Assembly: GCA_007570785.1 (NCBI GenBank)
Contig: ML660201.1
Location: 37,837,656-37,901,655 of the forward strand
From: Antilocapra americana
Taxonomy: Eukaryota > Chordata > Mammalia > Artiodactyla > Antilocapridae
Length of the DNA: 64,000 nucleotides
Direction of reading: 5' to 3'
Shown in pieces: positions 22,451-33,700 of the stretch. Position 1 is the first letter of the stretch; each line of letters starts with the position of its first letter. The notes beneath the pieces were generated by a model. The model was not told the origin of the DNA, did not search any database, and was given only the letters and a program-made list of their open reading frames with translations. The position numbers and the translations under genes are program-made.

Positions 22451-24865
22451 AAGAAGAGGGTGTTGAAATAGCAGAACTTGAAACTCCCTACTAGTCCTTA
22501 CATAATTTAAAAGAAGAGAACATCTTGCTTTTCAGAAGGTCAGTTTATTAACTCATAGCTACATTAGGTGAGATTCTGACATGGTGTTATCAGCTGTCTG
22601 AGGTTAATGTAATGGAGCATTGATGGAATGAAGTCTGTTGACCAGAAATCAGTGTACAGAGGGCTGCAGATTGCGGCCCATCAGGAGGGCTTGGTGAAGT
22701 AGTTATAAACCTTGTCTGATTGCTAAGCAACGTCAAAGCTGATAAGAAACCTCCTCTCAAACCGAAACTTGCTTGTCTGACAACAAGCATGAAAGTTTCT
22801 CCTCCTTTCTTTCCAACCTTGATTATCATGTCTGAATTTACCTTCATCTGCTCTTCTTCCAGCTCTCTGTCTTGAATTTTCACTTATGCATTTTGTTCAG
22901 TAATTTATAATCTTTATTTCTGAAGATTAGTCTCTCTTCTCTTCCTCAAAACAGTTCAAGCTCCATCCTTTCCAAGGCAAGATCTCTTGTAAAGCCCTGA
23001 CATTTATATGGTGTTCCTAGACCCTTTCTAGTTATTTAAATTTCCATGAAATACATGGGATTTTCTCTGAAGTCAGTGGACCCTCCATTATCTTGACAAG
23101 TTGATGAAGATTATGATAATGACATAAATGTGTCCTTGGGTAAGAGATCTTGTACAGCTAATATGGGGAGTGGAGACACCCCTTGCTTAATGCCATGCTA
23201 CATCATCTCATTAACCCAGTAAGGCTTGCCCTAGCTGTGTCCCAAATAAGCAACTCTCACAACTGTATTGGACAATTCATTAAATGTTTATGGGTGACAT
23301 TGAATGGTTGTGATTGTGCACTGTGTATAAAACCCATTACTGACTAAGCAAGTGACTATTATTAAAGCCAATGGGACTAGCAATCAGCAATTGGAAAAAC
23401 TCAACCATGAATTTCATAGACAGAGCAACTGTGGGTTCAAGCATATCATGGGAAACAATTGCTTGGCTAAACAAATGCATGAACAAAATCAATTTGCTCA
23501 AATGCAGGGCATTTGGCCCTGAGGGCTGGAGAAAGCTATTATATTGCCGATAATATTTATTGTTGAACTTGAATCTCTTTCACACACCATTTGACAATGG
23601 TCTCAAAGTCCATGGGTCCCCAGTTGACTCTCCAAAAGAGAAGGAATGTTTCATTGAGACAGTTAATTAACTTTTTTCCTCTAGGTTCAATGATGTCCTC
23701 ATACTGATAAATGCATTTTTTTGGTGTTTGAGAATTTCGGCTTGAAAACTTTGTTACCTGTTGTTAAGGATACGCCTTTGCTTCCTCTTCAGCTCATGAG
23801 AACTTTTAACTCAAAGAAGCTGGGTATGATATAACCAACAAATAAATACATAATAGTGGTAATTGAATGATCTGTGACCTCAAATTCTCACTGAGTGGAT
23901 CTCCGAGGAGTCTTTCGATAGCTATTTTAATGATAAAAGAACTTGGTAGACATCTGGTTTATGCTTACCTGTATCAGATTATTATTGAGTTCAATCTGCA
24001 TGTCCTTTGGATTAGAGAAATACAGTTAGCAGGGTAGACTTTATCTGGTTAAAAGTTGTTTCCACCTATTTTTCCTAGTAGAGATAAAAATTCAGATTAT
24101 TCACATTTGGTGGAGTCTACACATGTGGAATGTTGAGAAGCCTGGAAGGATATGATGGTGGGCTGGGGACCTCCAGAGGAAACCATGACATCATTGATCA
24201 CTAAAAAGGAGAAAAAGAAGGAAAGAAGGCAGAAGAGTAGCCGATGATGAGAGGACAAGGGTCTGCAGGATGAGTTGATAGGCAAAGGATGCCACCTCTA
24301 TGGTTTTTCCTAGGGTCAGTTTCCAGAGGACTGCTACCCTGGGATTTCCTCAAAGCTGCTCTTCTGCCTCATTTGAATATGCTCAGCTACATGTTAGTGA
24401 GAAATAAGCAAGAGAAAATGAATTACATGTTAGTCTTTCCCTAGTACCAGGTAAAACCACTGCATCAAACTGTTCTATGTGGTTGTCCCTCATTATTTCC
24501 TAAATAAGGCTTTGTGTGTGCCCTCCACTATGAATTCTCTCTACAGACACATTCCAGCAGAAACTTATAAGGTACTTGCTAGTTAAAGTGGACAATATCT
24601 GCTCTAAGAAGTCTTGTTGCCAGGGTTTCTTTCTGTCTGTATTTTTCTCACAATTCTGTTCTTAGTTACTGTTAATTGTGTCAAACCTCAGTTAATGTCA
24701 AGACTTGAAGACTGAAACATCTGTGTATTTTTTATAGTCTTAATTAGGTTTATAATCACAATTCTTAGCATAGCTATCAATGAGCAGTCTCTTACGGGGA
24801 GTGCCCGAAAAAGTTTTGGTAACTTTGGAGCTCATGGCCCACTAGAGCCAACTATCAAGATCTCC
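22450..24865. other. Apparently unique intronic DNA
   Basis: About 2.4 kb where I recognise neither a repeat nor a coding exon. It is AT-rich with scattered short open frames only. Confidence 0.5.
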
Positions 24866-24867
24866 CA

Positions 24868-25010
24868 TAAGGGGACTTCCCTGTTGGTTCAAGGGCCAAG
24901 ACTCCTTACTCCCAGTGCAGGGAATCTGGGTTCAGTCCCTGATCAGGGAACTGGATGCCACATGCCACAACCAAGACTCGGCACAGCCAAATAAATATAT
25001 AAATAGATAT
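24868..25010 (+). mobile_element. CHR-type tRNA-derived SINE
   Basis: GGGGACTTCCCTGTTGGTTC, AAGACTCCTTACTCCCAGTG, CAGGGAATCTGGGTTCAGTC (B-box region), CTGATCAGGGAACTGGATGC, CCACATGCCACAACC and an AAATAAATATATAAATA tail are the ordered parts of a cetartiodactyl CHR SINE. Confidence 0.85.
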
Positions 25011-25667
25011 TTTTAATAAAGAAGTTTATTTTTTATTTTAATTTTTTAAAGGGTCACCTATAAGAAGTTATAGGAGGATTAAGTGATGAGCAGAAATGGA
25101 TAAATACAGCAAGAAGAAGAAAGATATGGATTAAGCACTAACACATTTCTATCAATATAAATTACAAATGTTTTGCTTGATTTCTCTTTTAAAGAAGAAA
25201 AGCAAAATAAGCAAGAATTAGGGGGGAAAGGAAGATAAAAGTTAGCACAATTTTAAAGCCCCAAAGCATTGGAAAAGGCTTTTGTTGTTTTTCAGTTCTC
25301 ATCTGTCATTCATTAAACAAAGAAAGATGAACTTATTCAAATAACCTTTATAAATAAATCCCATTACCCCTTAGCTTGGAGCAGGGCTCAGTCTTTGAAA
25401 CTATCATGTCTTGTACATGAGCAGAGATGAACAATGGGCCTCGGAGTTGCCAGCTTCAGAGAGTGGCACTTAGAACCCTGGAAACATAGCCTGGCATTTG
25501 AAATTGCAGCTTGGGTGACCACAATGTGGGTGTGCTTTGTTACTATCAGTACATCTATCTTCAGTGCCCCAGTCTGTACTTTTCACATTGCATTCTCAAG
25601 CAGGACTACCTCATATAGATAGAATATGACTTACATACACAATTAAAAATGTTTAGTGGCCACATTT

Positions 25668-26080
25668 GTTGTTGTTCACTTGCTAAGTTGGGTTTGATTC
25701 TTTGTGACTCCATGGACTTCAGCAGGCCAGACCTTCCTGCCCTTCACTATCTCACAGAGTTTGCTCAAACTCATGTCCACTGAGTCAGTGATGCCATCCA
25801 ACCATCTCGTACTCTGCCACCCTCGTATCCTCCTGCCCTCAATCTTTCCCAGCATCAGGGTCTTTTCCAATGAGTCAGCTCTTCGCACCAGGTGGCCAAA
25901 GTATTGGAGCTTCACCTTGAGCATCAGCCCTTCCACTGAATAGTCAGGGTTGATTTCCTTCAAGATTGGCTGGTTTGATCTCTTTGCAGTCCAAGGGCCT
26001 CTCAAGAGTCTACTCCAGCACCGCAATTCAGAAGCTTCAGTTCTTTGGCACTCAGCCTTCTTAATGGTCCAGCTCTCACA
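25668..26080 (-). mobile_element. BovB LINE 3'-end copy, antisense
   Basis: Begins TTGTTGTTCACTTGCTAAG. The minus strand keeps one open frame over 25676-26026 with the BovB C-terminal markers NQPILKEINPDYSVEGLMLK, LQYFGHLVRRADSLEKTLML, RWLDGITDSVDMSLSKL and EVHGVTKNQTQL. The copy is truncated on its 5' side near 26080. Confidence 0.93.
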
Positions 26081-26794
26081 TTAAAACAAGAGAAAAAAAA
26101 AATAGGTGAAATTAACTGTTATGATATAATTTTTAACCCGGTATAGCACAAATATTATCATTCAATATGTAACTAATATAAAGCCATTGTTAGTGAGATA
26201 GTTGCATCTCTTTTTAAAGTTCTTGAAATCCAATGTTTTTAGCTTTTCCAGCACAGCTTAACTCAGACTAGCTCCATGTGGTTAGTGTCTCTCAAACTGG
26301 ATGGTGCAGTTCCAGAATTTATTCAATCCAGTTAGCCTCATTAGTTTTCATAAGGTGTGATGTGATATAAAACCTCTCAGTTTGTTCACCCTCTTCTTCC
26401 ACACCCAGAGGACAGTCATTTCTTTTCTCTGGTCTTAAAAATGATAACATAGGAATTAGGTCATATAATAATTGGGTTAGGTTCCATTATCCTTGATCAA
26501 GACTTTGTTGAAGTTTTAAAGGTTGAAAGGACCTCAAAGATAACCAAATGGATCCCACTACACATAGTTTATTTATTATTATTATTTTTTTATATTTCTG
26601 CTACTAATATCATCAAGGATGCTCCAAAAATAATCCTTGAATTTTAGAGGACCATTTTAACCACTGTTTCTTAAGGTCATCACTTTTCTATGGGTGGTCC
26701 AGTTAAACACTATTCAGATGGCTGAACTTTGCTGTTCCCCTTATGAAAAGAAACACATTGAATATCTTTTTGAGTCAGTATCATCATCTAGGGG

Positions 26795-27000
26795 TTGAGA
26801 CTGGGGCTCTGACTCCGGATCTCCTGGTGTTCATTCTCAACTCTGTGCTCTTGTACAAGTTGCCTAACTTTTCCTGTATCTCATTTCCCTCATCTATAAG
26901 ATGGGGATTGTGATGAGGCTGCTGTGATAATTAAATGTTATTACATGTAAAGCCCTAAAACAATGCCTGGTGGACAGTTAATGCTCAGTAAATATTAGCT
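26795..27000 (+). repeat. MIR ancient SINE
   Basis: GCTCTGACTCCGGATCTCC, GCTCTTGTACAAGTTGCCTA, ACTTTTCCTGTATCTCATTT, CCCTCATCTATAAGATGGGG, GTGATAATTAAATGTTATTA and ACAATGCCTGGTGGACAG trace a nearly complete sense MIR. Confidence 0.7.
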
Positions 27001-27744
27001 TTGATAATTGGTGTAATTATTGATGTTATCACCATCATCACCACAAGGCCATGTCTGAAGCATTCTAAGAAGCTGTTGGGAGTGATGAGGAGTCTCACGG
27101 GCCAAAGACCACCTTCTCTGGAGACCTCAGAGATTTTTGAAATCCAAAGAACCCATTAAGGGGAGATCATACAGGTTCAGTGTCATTGCTTGTGACTGTT
27201 ATCATGAATGCCTGTGGGTGAGAAGCCTTCACAGACACAGCAGCTCAGTAACTTGTGAGCACATGAAATTTTTAAGCTGCCCCAAGTATGCAGCCCACAC
27301 TATCCAGACATTCAAACACAGTGAGGGACTCCTTTCCAAGAAGAAGAAATTCTGAATTAGGGTTTTATTTTGTCTTTCAAATTGCTTTAAATTTGTGGGA
27401 AGCAGTGCTTTATAGAGATTTTTATGACCCCCCCCAACTTAAAAGAGCAAGTTGAAAGATGTCTAATTTTCTTTCTAATGAAAAATCTCAAAAAGACTCC
27501 TACACGTGCATAGGTCTAGATTCTATGCATTGGATCAATTTATTACAAGTTCTTTAATAGTGAATTGCTATTTAAATCTGAATGGCTTTCATGTTCGTCA
27601 TATTGAAATGGGGAGAAAAAAATCTAATAGCTTTGGGCTAATGGACTGACAACAGACTGACGGTAATAAATGATTCTAGTTCTTCATCTTTGTTCATGGG
27701 GAGAGGACTAATGAAAAATAATAATAGAATTAGTATTGTTATTT

Positions 27745-27870
27745 AATGAGAGTCCACAGCTGGATTGGAGTCTATGCTGGGTGTCCTGCATATATTAATT
27801 TAATCTTTATAAACCTTATTGGATAGGTATCATTAATACCATTATACGGAAAGTAGGTCTCACAGAGGGT
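27745..27870 (-). repeat. MIR-like fragment, antisense
   Basis: CTGCATATATTAATTTAATC, TTTATAAACCTTATTGGATA, CATTATACGGAAAGTAGG and TCTCACAGAGGGTG follow antisense MIR order. Confidence 0.4.
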
Positions 27871-28754
27871 GTTTGCCTTTCCTTTTAACCAGCTTATGGC
27901 AAACTTGTTTACACTAAAGTTTGTTTGACTACAAAACCTTTGGTCTGAGGAAAATATTAACTTCCCTTTCATGGAAAGCTCGAGGATAATGAAATAAGTG
28001 TTTTTCCTAGAGACTCTACCTTCTAGTGCTAAGCTTCGAACAATTTTCAGAACTGTTTTCAACTTTAAAGACATTTGCACATACATCACACACACATACA
28101 CCTCACATCCTAGGTTTGCACTAAACCCCAGAGATCTTGACATGACTGCTAATCAAGTATGCAAGATTTAAAATGTGAGCAATTGGCATTTTCCAGAATT
28201 AGACATTTTCTCTGCTTTTACGATATAAGCCTCTCACCCCCATTTAGAAACTTTATTATGTTTTTTTGGTTTATTTGTTTGCATTTTTGTTTAACACAAA
28301 GAAGTCATTAACACACCATAGGCAAGCTTCTACAGTTTTCACGGTCATCCTTTCTGAGCTGGTTTTGCACACTGAACCTCTTAAATACTTTTACATGCCT
28401 TATAATGTACTCATGTCATGGTAGCACACTAAAATATCTAAAAGCAAATTGTTGCCTGTTTTTTTTCCCTCTAAAAGAAACAGTCCTTGCAGCTCTCAGT
28501 GGACCATAAATATCTTCTAGGCCAGCTGCCCCAGTACCTGTTGGGAATCCTTACCTTAGCAGTAACTAAGGAGCTCATAGAATATTCCCTTTGCACTGAA
28601 ATGAAGCCTTGCTCCAGCACCTTCTTTTTCCTTTCAAAGAATTTTAGTTCTTCTTAGGAAACCCTTCAGGTATTGAAGAGAAATTTGCATGTTTGGGTCA
28701 AATTCATGTATGAACTTTGAGCTGACTTCTCCAGTAATTTTGACCATACCAATT

Positions 28755-29228
28755 TGTTGCAGGAAGGGGAACCCCTGCCAGGGCTCAAGAGTGGGCTTTT
28801 GTCTAACTTTCCTAAATGAATTGTCTGAGGAGACACATGTGCAAACAAAGCAAGAGACTTTATTGAGAAGGGGCACCTGGGCGAAGAGCAGCAGGGTCAG
28901 GGAACCCAGGAGAACTGCTCTGCCACGTGGCTCACAGTCTCAGGCTTTATGATAGTAGAGTTGATTTCTGGGTTGTGTCTGGCTGATTGTCTTGCTTGGC
29001 CCATAGTCTCCACTCAGAGTCCTTCCTGGTGACATGTACATCTCTCAGCCAAGATGGACAGTGAGAAGGAGTCTGGAAAGTTGATGTTTTCCTCCATCTT
29101 TTGGCCTCTCCTCAGTTCTCCTAGTTACTTTGCAGTGGCAGCACCCTGTTCCTTATCAGGATCTCCTGCTGTGAGACAACTCAGGGGCCTGGCCAAGGTC
29201 GGTGGTTTCTATCAACAGTTCCCTAACA
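28755..29228 (-). mobile_element. Solo-LTR-like element of a ruminant endogenous retrovirus, copy B
   Basis: Begins TGTTGCAGGAAGGGGAAC and ends near CAGTTCCCTAACA, consistent with TG...CA termini on the minus strand. Minus-strand AATAAA is present (28859-28864, plus-strand TTTATT). It shares AATGAATTGTCTGAGG, GCTCTGCCACGTGGC and CTCAGCCAAGATGGA with copy A at 17825-18309. No internal retroviral genes are seen nearby and no clear target duplication was found. The frames at 28634-29320 are chance frames in it. Confidence 0.72.
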
Positions 29229-29599
29229 CAGCCCCCTACGCCTTCCATATTTCAGGCAGAAATGAGAGTGATGGGGAATGGCAGATGAAGCTCAGCTCGC
29301 TTGCCGGCCACTCACCCTAACAAGCTGTTGTTAAATCAGAGGTCTTCCTCGGGGCCCTGGAATAGGAGCTTCTTTCAGAACCCATCTCAGATCAAGAGCT
29401 TAAGGAGCTTGAAGGGTTTCATCTATTGGTGATCTGGTCTAGGGCTGTTAAGAGGGGTTAGATGTCCTTGGTTGGTTACCCCCATTCAGTGGAGAGGGAA
29501 AATGTGGTGTGGTTATGACTGAGCATGCTAGTGAATTAGTGCATCTAGTAAATACCGGGTAGAGCAGGGAGTCACGCTTACCTCCAACAGATAAACAAT

Positions 29600-29730
29600 A
29601 ATAACACTGAGGTATATGAAGACCTAGTAAGTTTTCCAAAGTCATAGAAAGAATAAGAAACAGACCTGGGATTCATAGTCAGGTTTTCTCTTTCCAGAGT
29701 CTGAGTTCTCGTTTACTCCGCTGCCTCTGA
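29600..29730 (-). repeat. Possible MIR fragment, antisense
   Basis: AACACTGAGGTATATGAAGA, TTTTCCAAAGTCATAG, CAGACCTGGGATTCATAGTC and CTGAGTTCTCGTTTAC resemble antisense MIR. Weak. Confidence 0.35.
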
Positions 29731-30762
29731 GAACACCCAGAGGTGTTCACTTCTGTCCTTTCTACCTCCTCACACCCAGTAAATCCCACTGCCTAATGGA
29801 AGAGGCTCTCAAGAGATACTTGTTCTGCTGAAGCCCCAGCCCTCTGAAGTCAGAGCCTGGACCTCCCATTCCTCAGCTCTATAGCTTTATTTTATCAGCG
29901 GCACTCTTCCTTATTTTGGGGGCGTGGGTAACTAGCTTCCTTCCTGTTGAAACCTCCTCTCTACAATGATGTATGTCAATCACTGCTGAGTAAAACTGAG
30001 GGAAAACAAACCAAGCACAAAAAGAGCCTGTGCCATCATAATGAGGACAGTAGTACACATTAGTACATTTCCTGAGATGAGAAAGTATTTTTCAAGCTAG
30101 CAAAGCCTGATGGGAAAAGAATGAAAATTTTTAAGCCGAGATCAGGCCTTAGTCTAGAGGTAAGGCTTTACTGGTAACTCCAGAATCAAATCACAAAGCC
30201 TGGCTCTAGACCTTGTACTGGGTTCTAGAATCTACTTGCAATTACTTTGCTAGATGGCCAATGAGGGCTCCATTAGCTCTCTAAGATAGACAACCTGAGC
30301 TGGAGCAGTACGCACACACCCTCACATTGTGGAAATGTGTAACACCCTGCCAAAAGGATAATGGGTATTTATATTTTCTCCTGTCTGGGCTCAAAAACGT
30401 TGTTGTCCGTGTCATAGTGTCCATATTACCTTGGAGCATGGGCCTGTAAAGCTTGTATAACTTTTCTATTTAATTTAAAAAATCTTCACCTGGGCAATAA
30501 TTTAAATATCAAATACTAGAAGAGTATACTTTAATGGTATATATTCATATATACCGCTGAATGTTTTGAAATACAGAAATTGGAATATAGCACTGAGGGG
30601 ATAAGTGGCATGTAAGTCAAGAATAGAATGGAAGCAGATGCCCTAGTAATTGCAAGGGGTCATGGCTGGAAAATGGAATCACAGGGTATGGGCTAGGTGT
30701 GGTGAGGGAATCTTGAGGCAGAACCTAGAGATCAGGGACCTTCTGTGTCCAGCTGTCTCTTG

Positions 30763-30980
30763 CTAAGTCACTTTAGTTGTGTCTGACTCTGTGCAACCCT
30801 GCGGACTGTAGTCCACCAGGCTCCTCTGTTCATGTTACTCTCTAGGCAAGAATACTAGAGTGGGTTGCCGTGCCCTCCTCCAGGGGATCCTCCAGACCCA
30901 AGGCTTGAACCTGCGTCTTTTACATCTACCTGCACTGGCAAATGGGTTGTTTACCACTAGCGTCACTTGGGAAGTCTCTC
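30763..30980 (-). mobile_element. Bov-tA SINE, antisense
   Basis: TAAGTCACTTTAGTTGTGTC, CTGTGCAACCCTGCGGACTG, CCACCAGGCTCCTCTGTTCA, CAAGAATACTAGAGTGGG, then the antisense tRNA head ending ACTAGCGTCACTTGGGAAG. Diverged but complete. Confidence 0.9.
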
Positions 30981-31064
30981 CCTGACCTTGGAAGCTGGGA
31001 AAGGCAAGAAAACAGATTTTCCCCTAGACCGCCAGAGAGGAACACAGACCTGATGATACCTTAA

Positions 31065-31190
31065 TTTTAACTGGTTAAGACCCATTTCAGACTTCTGGCC
31101 TCCAACACTATTAGATGTTAAATTTGTGCTGTTTTAAGCCACTAAGTTGGTGGAAATTAGTTACAGCAGCAAACGGAAAACTAATGTACA
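31065..31190 (+). mobile_element. MLT1-type (ERVL-MaLR) LTR 3' end
   Basis: ACTTCTGGCCTCCAACACTA, TGTGCTGTTTTAAGCCACTA, GTTGGTGGAAATTAGTTACA and GCAGCAAACGGAAAACTAAT match the 3' end of MLT1 LTRs in order. Only the terminal about 120 bp is recognisable. Confidence 0.55.
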
Positions 31191-31675
31191 GTAAGTGAGT
31201 CCTCTACCTACAGACCTTCAAGTTTTGAACTTTCAAAGACAAAAACATGTGTTCACATGCCCAGTCACATTAGTTAGTTCACGTGCCTGGTGTACCTTGT
31301 CACATATGTGCATCCTCTGCAAATGCTTGTGCTTTGTGTACTTTACAGTCATATTGCACAGATAGAGTAGCAGAGCATCTTTAATTCAAGCCCAGGATGT
31401 CCAAAAGCAAGTGCAAAAGCAACAGTGATGTAGCTGGTACTGCTGTACTCTCCAAATTACTGTACTGTAAGATTAAAGATGTCTTCTTTATTTTCGTGTT
31501 TGTTTTTTATGTATTAGTTGACTGAAAATTATTATAAACCTATTACAGTATGGTATTATACAGCCAGCTGTGTTTGTTGGGTACCTAGGCTAACGTTTTT
31601 GGATTTACAAACAAACTGGACTTATGAACACACTCTGAGAGCTCGTTTGAACATAGGGGACTTATTGTACCAGGA
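31190..31675 (+). mobile_element. Tigger-like DNA transposon, internally deleted
   Basis: The ends are imperfect inverted repeats (GTACAGTAAGTGAGTCCTCT at about 31189 versus a right end GGGGACTTATTGTAC). Inside, an ATG at 31398 opens MSKSKCKSNSDVAGTA, resembling the transposase N-terminus of pogo/Tigger elements, after which the frame is lost at a deletion junction and the 3' non-coding part follows. It abuts the MLT1 end directly. Confidence 0.65.
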
Positions 31676-32134
31676 AAACTCAGGATTCATTGTGGAGTCT
31701 GGGATAAGGGGAAGAGCAGAGTATGTTGCCCTAGTATGCTTGCTTTCTCTCTGGGTTTCTCTCTCTCAACTCTGATCCTGCTCCAGTTTAAAACTTCTGT
31801 TTTGTTTTGTGTTTTTCAAGTCTGGACACAGGCAGGTAGAGCTATCCCACCTCCTTATTGCTGCATGAATTATTTCTCTCTCACACTGGGACCGTGCCTT
31901 TTGCAATTAGAAGCCGAGTTGGTGAGGGCAGGAGACTAGTGAGTTCCCCAGTAGAGACACTTCCACTCAGCCAGCAGGGAGTCAAGAACGAAAGGACACT
32001 TCAGTGAGCACTTTGAAATACTAACTTGCCTCCTCTGGCTAAGAAATGAGCGATAGCAACTATGGAGAGATTAGGAACCTCTGAGTACGGCAGGGCAGTG
32101 TGCTGTTACAGAGGTCCAGTCACAAAATGACCAC

Positions 32135-32270
32135 CTTCCCTCCCGCCTGTAGAGGCTCATGTCCTGACTCCACTGCTAATGAGACCCTGGGCAGTTCCCT
32201 TTGTCTGGGTTCAGTTTCCCTGTCGTCAGACTGAGAGGCATTCATTTCATCCAGGTCACCTCTAAGCACA
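32135..32270 (+). repeat. Possible MIR fragment
   Basis: CATGTCCTGACTCCACTGC, GAGACCCTGGGCAGTTCCC, GGGTTCAGTTTCCCTGTCGT and CATCCAGGTCACC resemble the sense MIR core. Weak. Confidence 0.35.
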
Positions 32271-32701
32271 CCGTCTGCTCTGACGCTCTGCAATTCCATG
32301 ACACTAACTAGTTCAACTGAGAAAGAACCACTGGCCCCAGGACTCCTTCCCCTTGATTTCCGCATGGAGGCCATATTAGCATAGCAGAGAGGATATTGAC
32401 ACCACAGTTGACTTTTAAAATTCACTAAGAAGGAGAGATGAAATGAAAACACACCAGATGGGATGTAAGCTCCCTACTATTTCAGAACTTAAACTTTTTC
32501 ACTAAATACTGGCACAAAGGAAAAATTAAATATCATCTTGGATGCTATTTACAGTTTTCAAAGTGACAGCAAGTCTTTTCAAAAGGAGGAAAGACTGCTC
32601 TGAGATTGATTCTAAAGCTGTTGGAATTTCATTTTATGGTCAGAAATAAGATAATAATTCGTTGGATATGAGAATAATAGGGAGGGAAAATCAAAGAAGT
32701 G

Positions 32702-32925
32702 GGGCTTCCCAGGTGGCTCAGTGGGAAAGAACCCACCTGCCAATGCAGCGGATGCAAGGGATGCAAGTTCGATCCCTGGGTTGGGACGATCCCTTGGAGA
32801 AGAGAATGGCAAGCCACTCCAGTATTCTTGCCTGGGAAATCTCATGGACAGAGGAGCTTGACAGGGCTACACTTCATGGGGTTGTAAAGAATAGGACATG
32901 ACTAAGCGAATGAGCACGTACACAC
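32702..32925 (+). mobile_element. Bov-tA SINE, sense
   Basis: Complete order: GGCTTCCCAGGTGGCTCAGT (tRNA head), TTCGATCCCTGGGTTGGGA, GGCAAGCCACTCCAGTATTC, CATGGACAGAGGAGCTTG, TGACTAAGCGAATGAGCAC. A short CGGATGCAAGGGATGCAAG repeat is inserted in the head. Frames across 32662-32901 are SINE translations. Confidence 0.93.
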
Positions 32926-33009
32926 AGTCATGGGGGCAGTTGAGACATAGCTGTGACCCCACCACTGAGTGATTGGGACTTCTGGGAACCTATCCCAAGA
33001 ATCACTGTC

Positions 33010-33687
33010 GAGATTCCTTAAAAAACTGCAAATAGACCTGCCATATGACCCAGCAATCCCACTGCTGGGCATACACACCGAGGAAACCAGAATTGAAAGA
33101 GCCACGTGTACCCCAATGTTCATCGCTGCTTTGTTTACAGTAGCCAGGACATGGAAGCAACCTAGATGCCCATCAACTGACGAATGGATAAGAAAGCTGT
33201 GGTACATATACACAATGGAATGTTACTCAGCATTAAAAAAAAATTCATTTGAATCAGTTCTACTCAGGTGGATGGAACTGGAGCCCATTATCCAGAGTGA
33301 AGTAAGCCAGAAGGGAAAACAACAACTAACGCATATATATGGAATTTAGAAAGGCAGTAACGAGAACCCAGCATGAGAGATAGCAAAAGGAACACAGATG
33401 TATAGAACAGACTCGTGGACTCTGTGGATGAGGGCAAGGGTGGGATGATATGGGAGAATGGCATTGAAACATGTTAATTATCATATGTGTAATCAATCGC
33501 CAGCCCAGGATTGATGCTTGGGGCTGGTGCACCGAGATTTCCCTGGGGGAGGGAGGAGGGAGGGAGGAGGGAGGAGGGTTCTGGAGGGGGAGCATATGTA
33601 AACCCATGGTGATATCATGTCATTGTATGGCAAAACCAATAAAAAAAATAAAATAAAATAAAATGAAAACAGTAAAAAAAAAAAAAA
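33010..33687 (+). mobile_element. 5'-truncated ruminant L1 with target-site duplication
   Basis: The L1 keeps the ORF2 C-terminal frame from IDLPYDPAIPLLGIH through WKQPRCPSTDEWIRKLWYIY and RWMELEPIIQSEV to a stop after HIYGI (ending 33349), then the 3'UTR with a G-rich tract and a poly(A) tail ending near 33687. Flanking AAGAATCACTGTC (32997-33009) and AAGAGTCACTGTC (33688-33700) match at 12 of 13 positions, a target duplication. This is among the youngest insertions visible here. Confidence 0.96.
33545..33595 (+). repeat. G-rich (GGGA/GGAG)n tract in the L1 3'UTR
   Basis: At least six runs of three or more G separated by one to four bases lie between 33545 and 33578, followed by GGAGGGGG. 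It satisfies the usual G3+ with 1-7 nt loop definition of a G-quadruplex. Such tracts are typical of L1 3'UTRs. Confidence 0.95.
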
Positions 33688-33700
33688 AAGAGTCACTGTC

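Noticed and set aside
25676..26026. 116-codon minus frame with reverse-transcriptase-like sequence
   Set aside because: It is the BovB RT C-terminus in a truncated antisense copy, already annotated as a mobile element.
32662..32901. Overlapping plus and minus frames of 60-80 codons, including an 'RWLSGKEPTCQ'-type string
   Set aside because: This string is the translation of a Bov-tA SINE, which often produces spurious gene models in ruminant genomes. The sequence matches the SINE order from head to end.
32969..33349. 126-codon frame with a clear protein-like sequence
   Set aside because: It is the L1 ORF2 C-terminus in a 5'-truncated insertion, not a host gene. It starts in unrelated upstream sequence.
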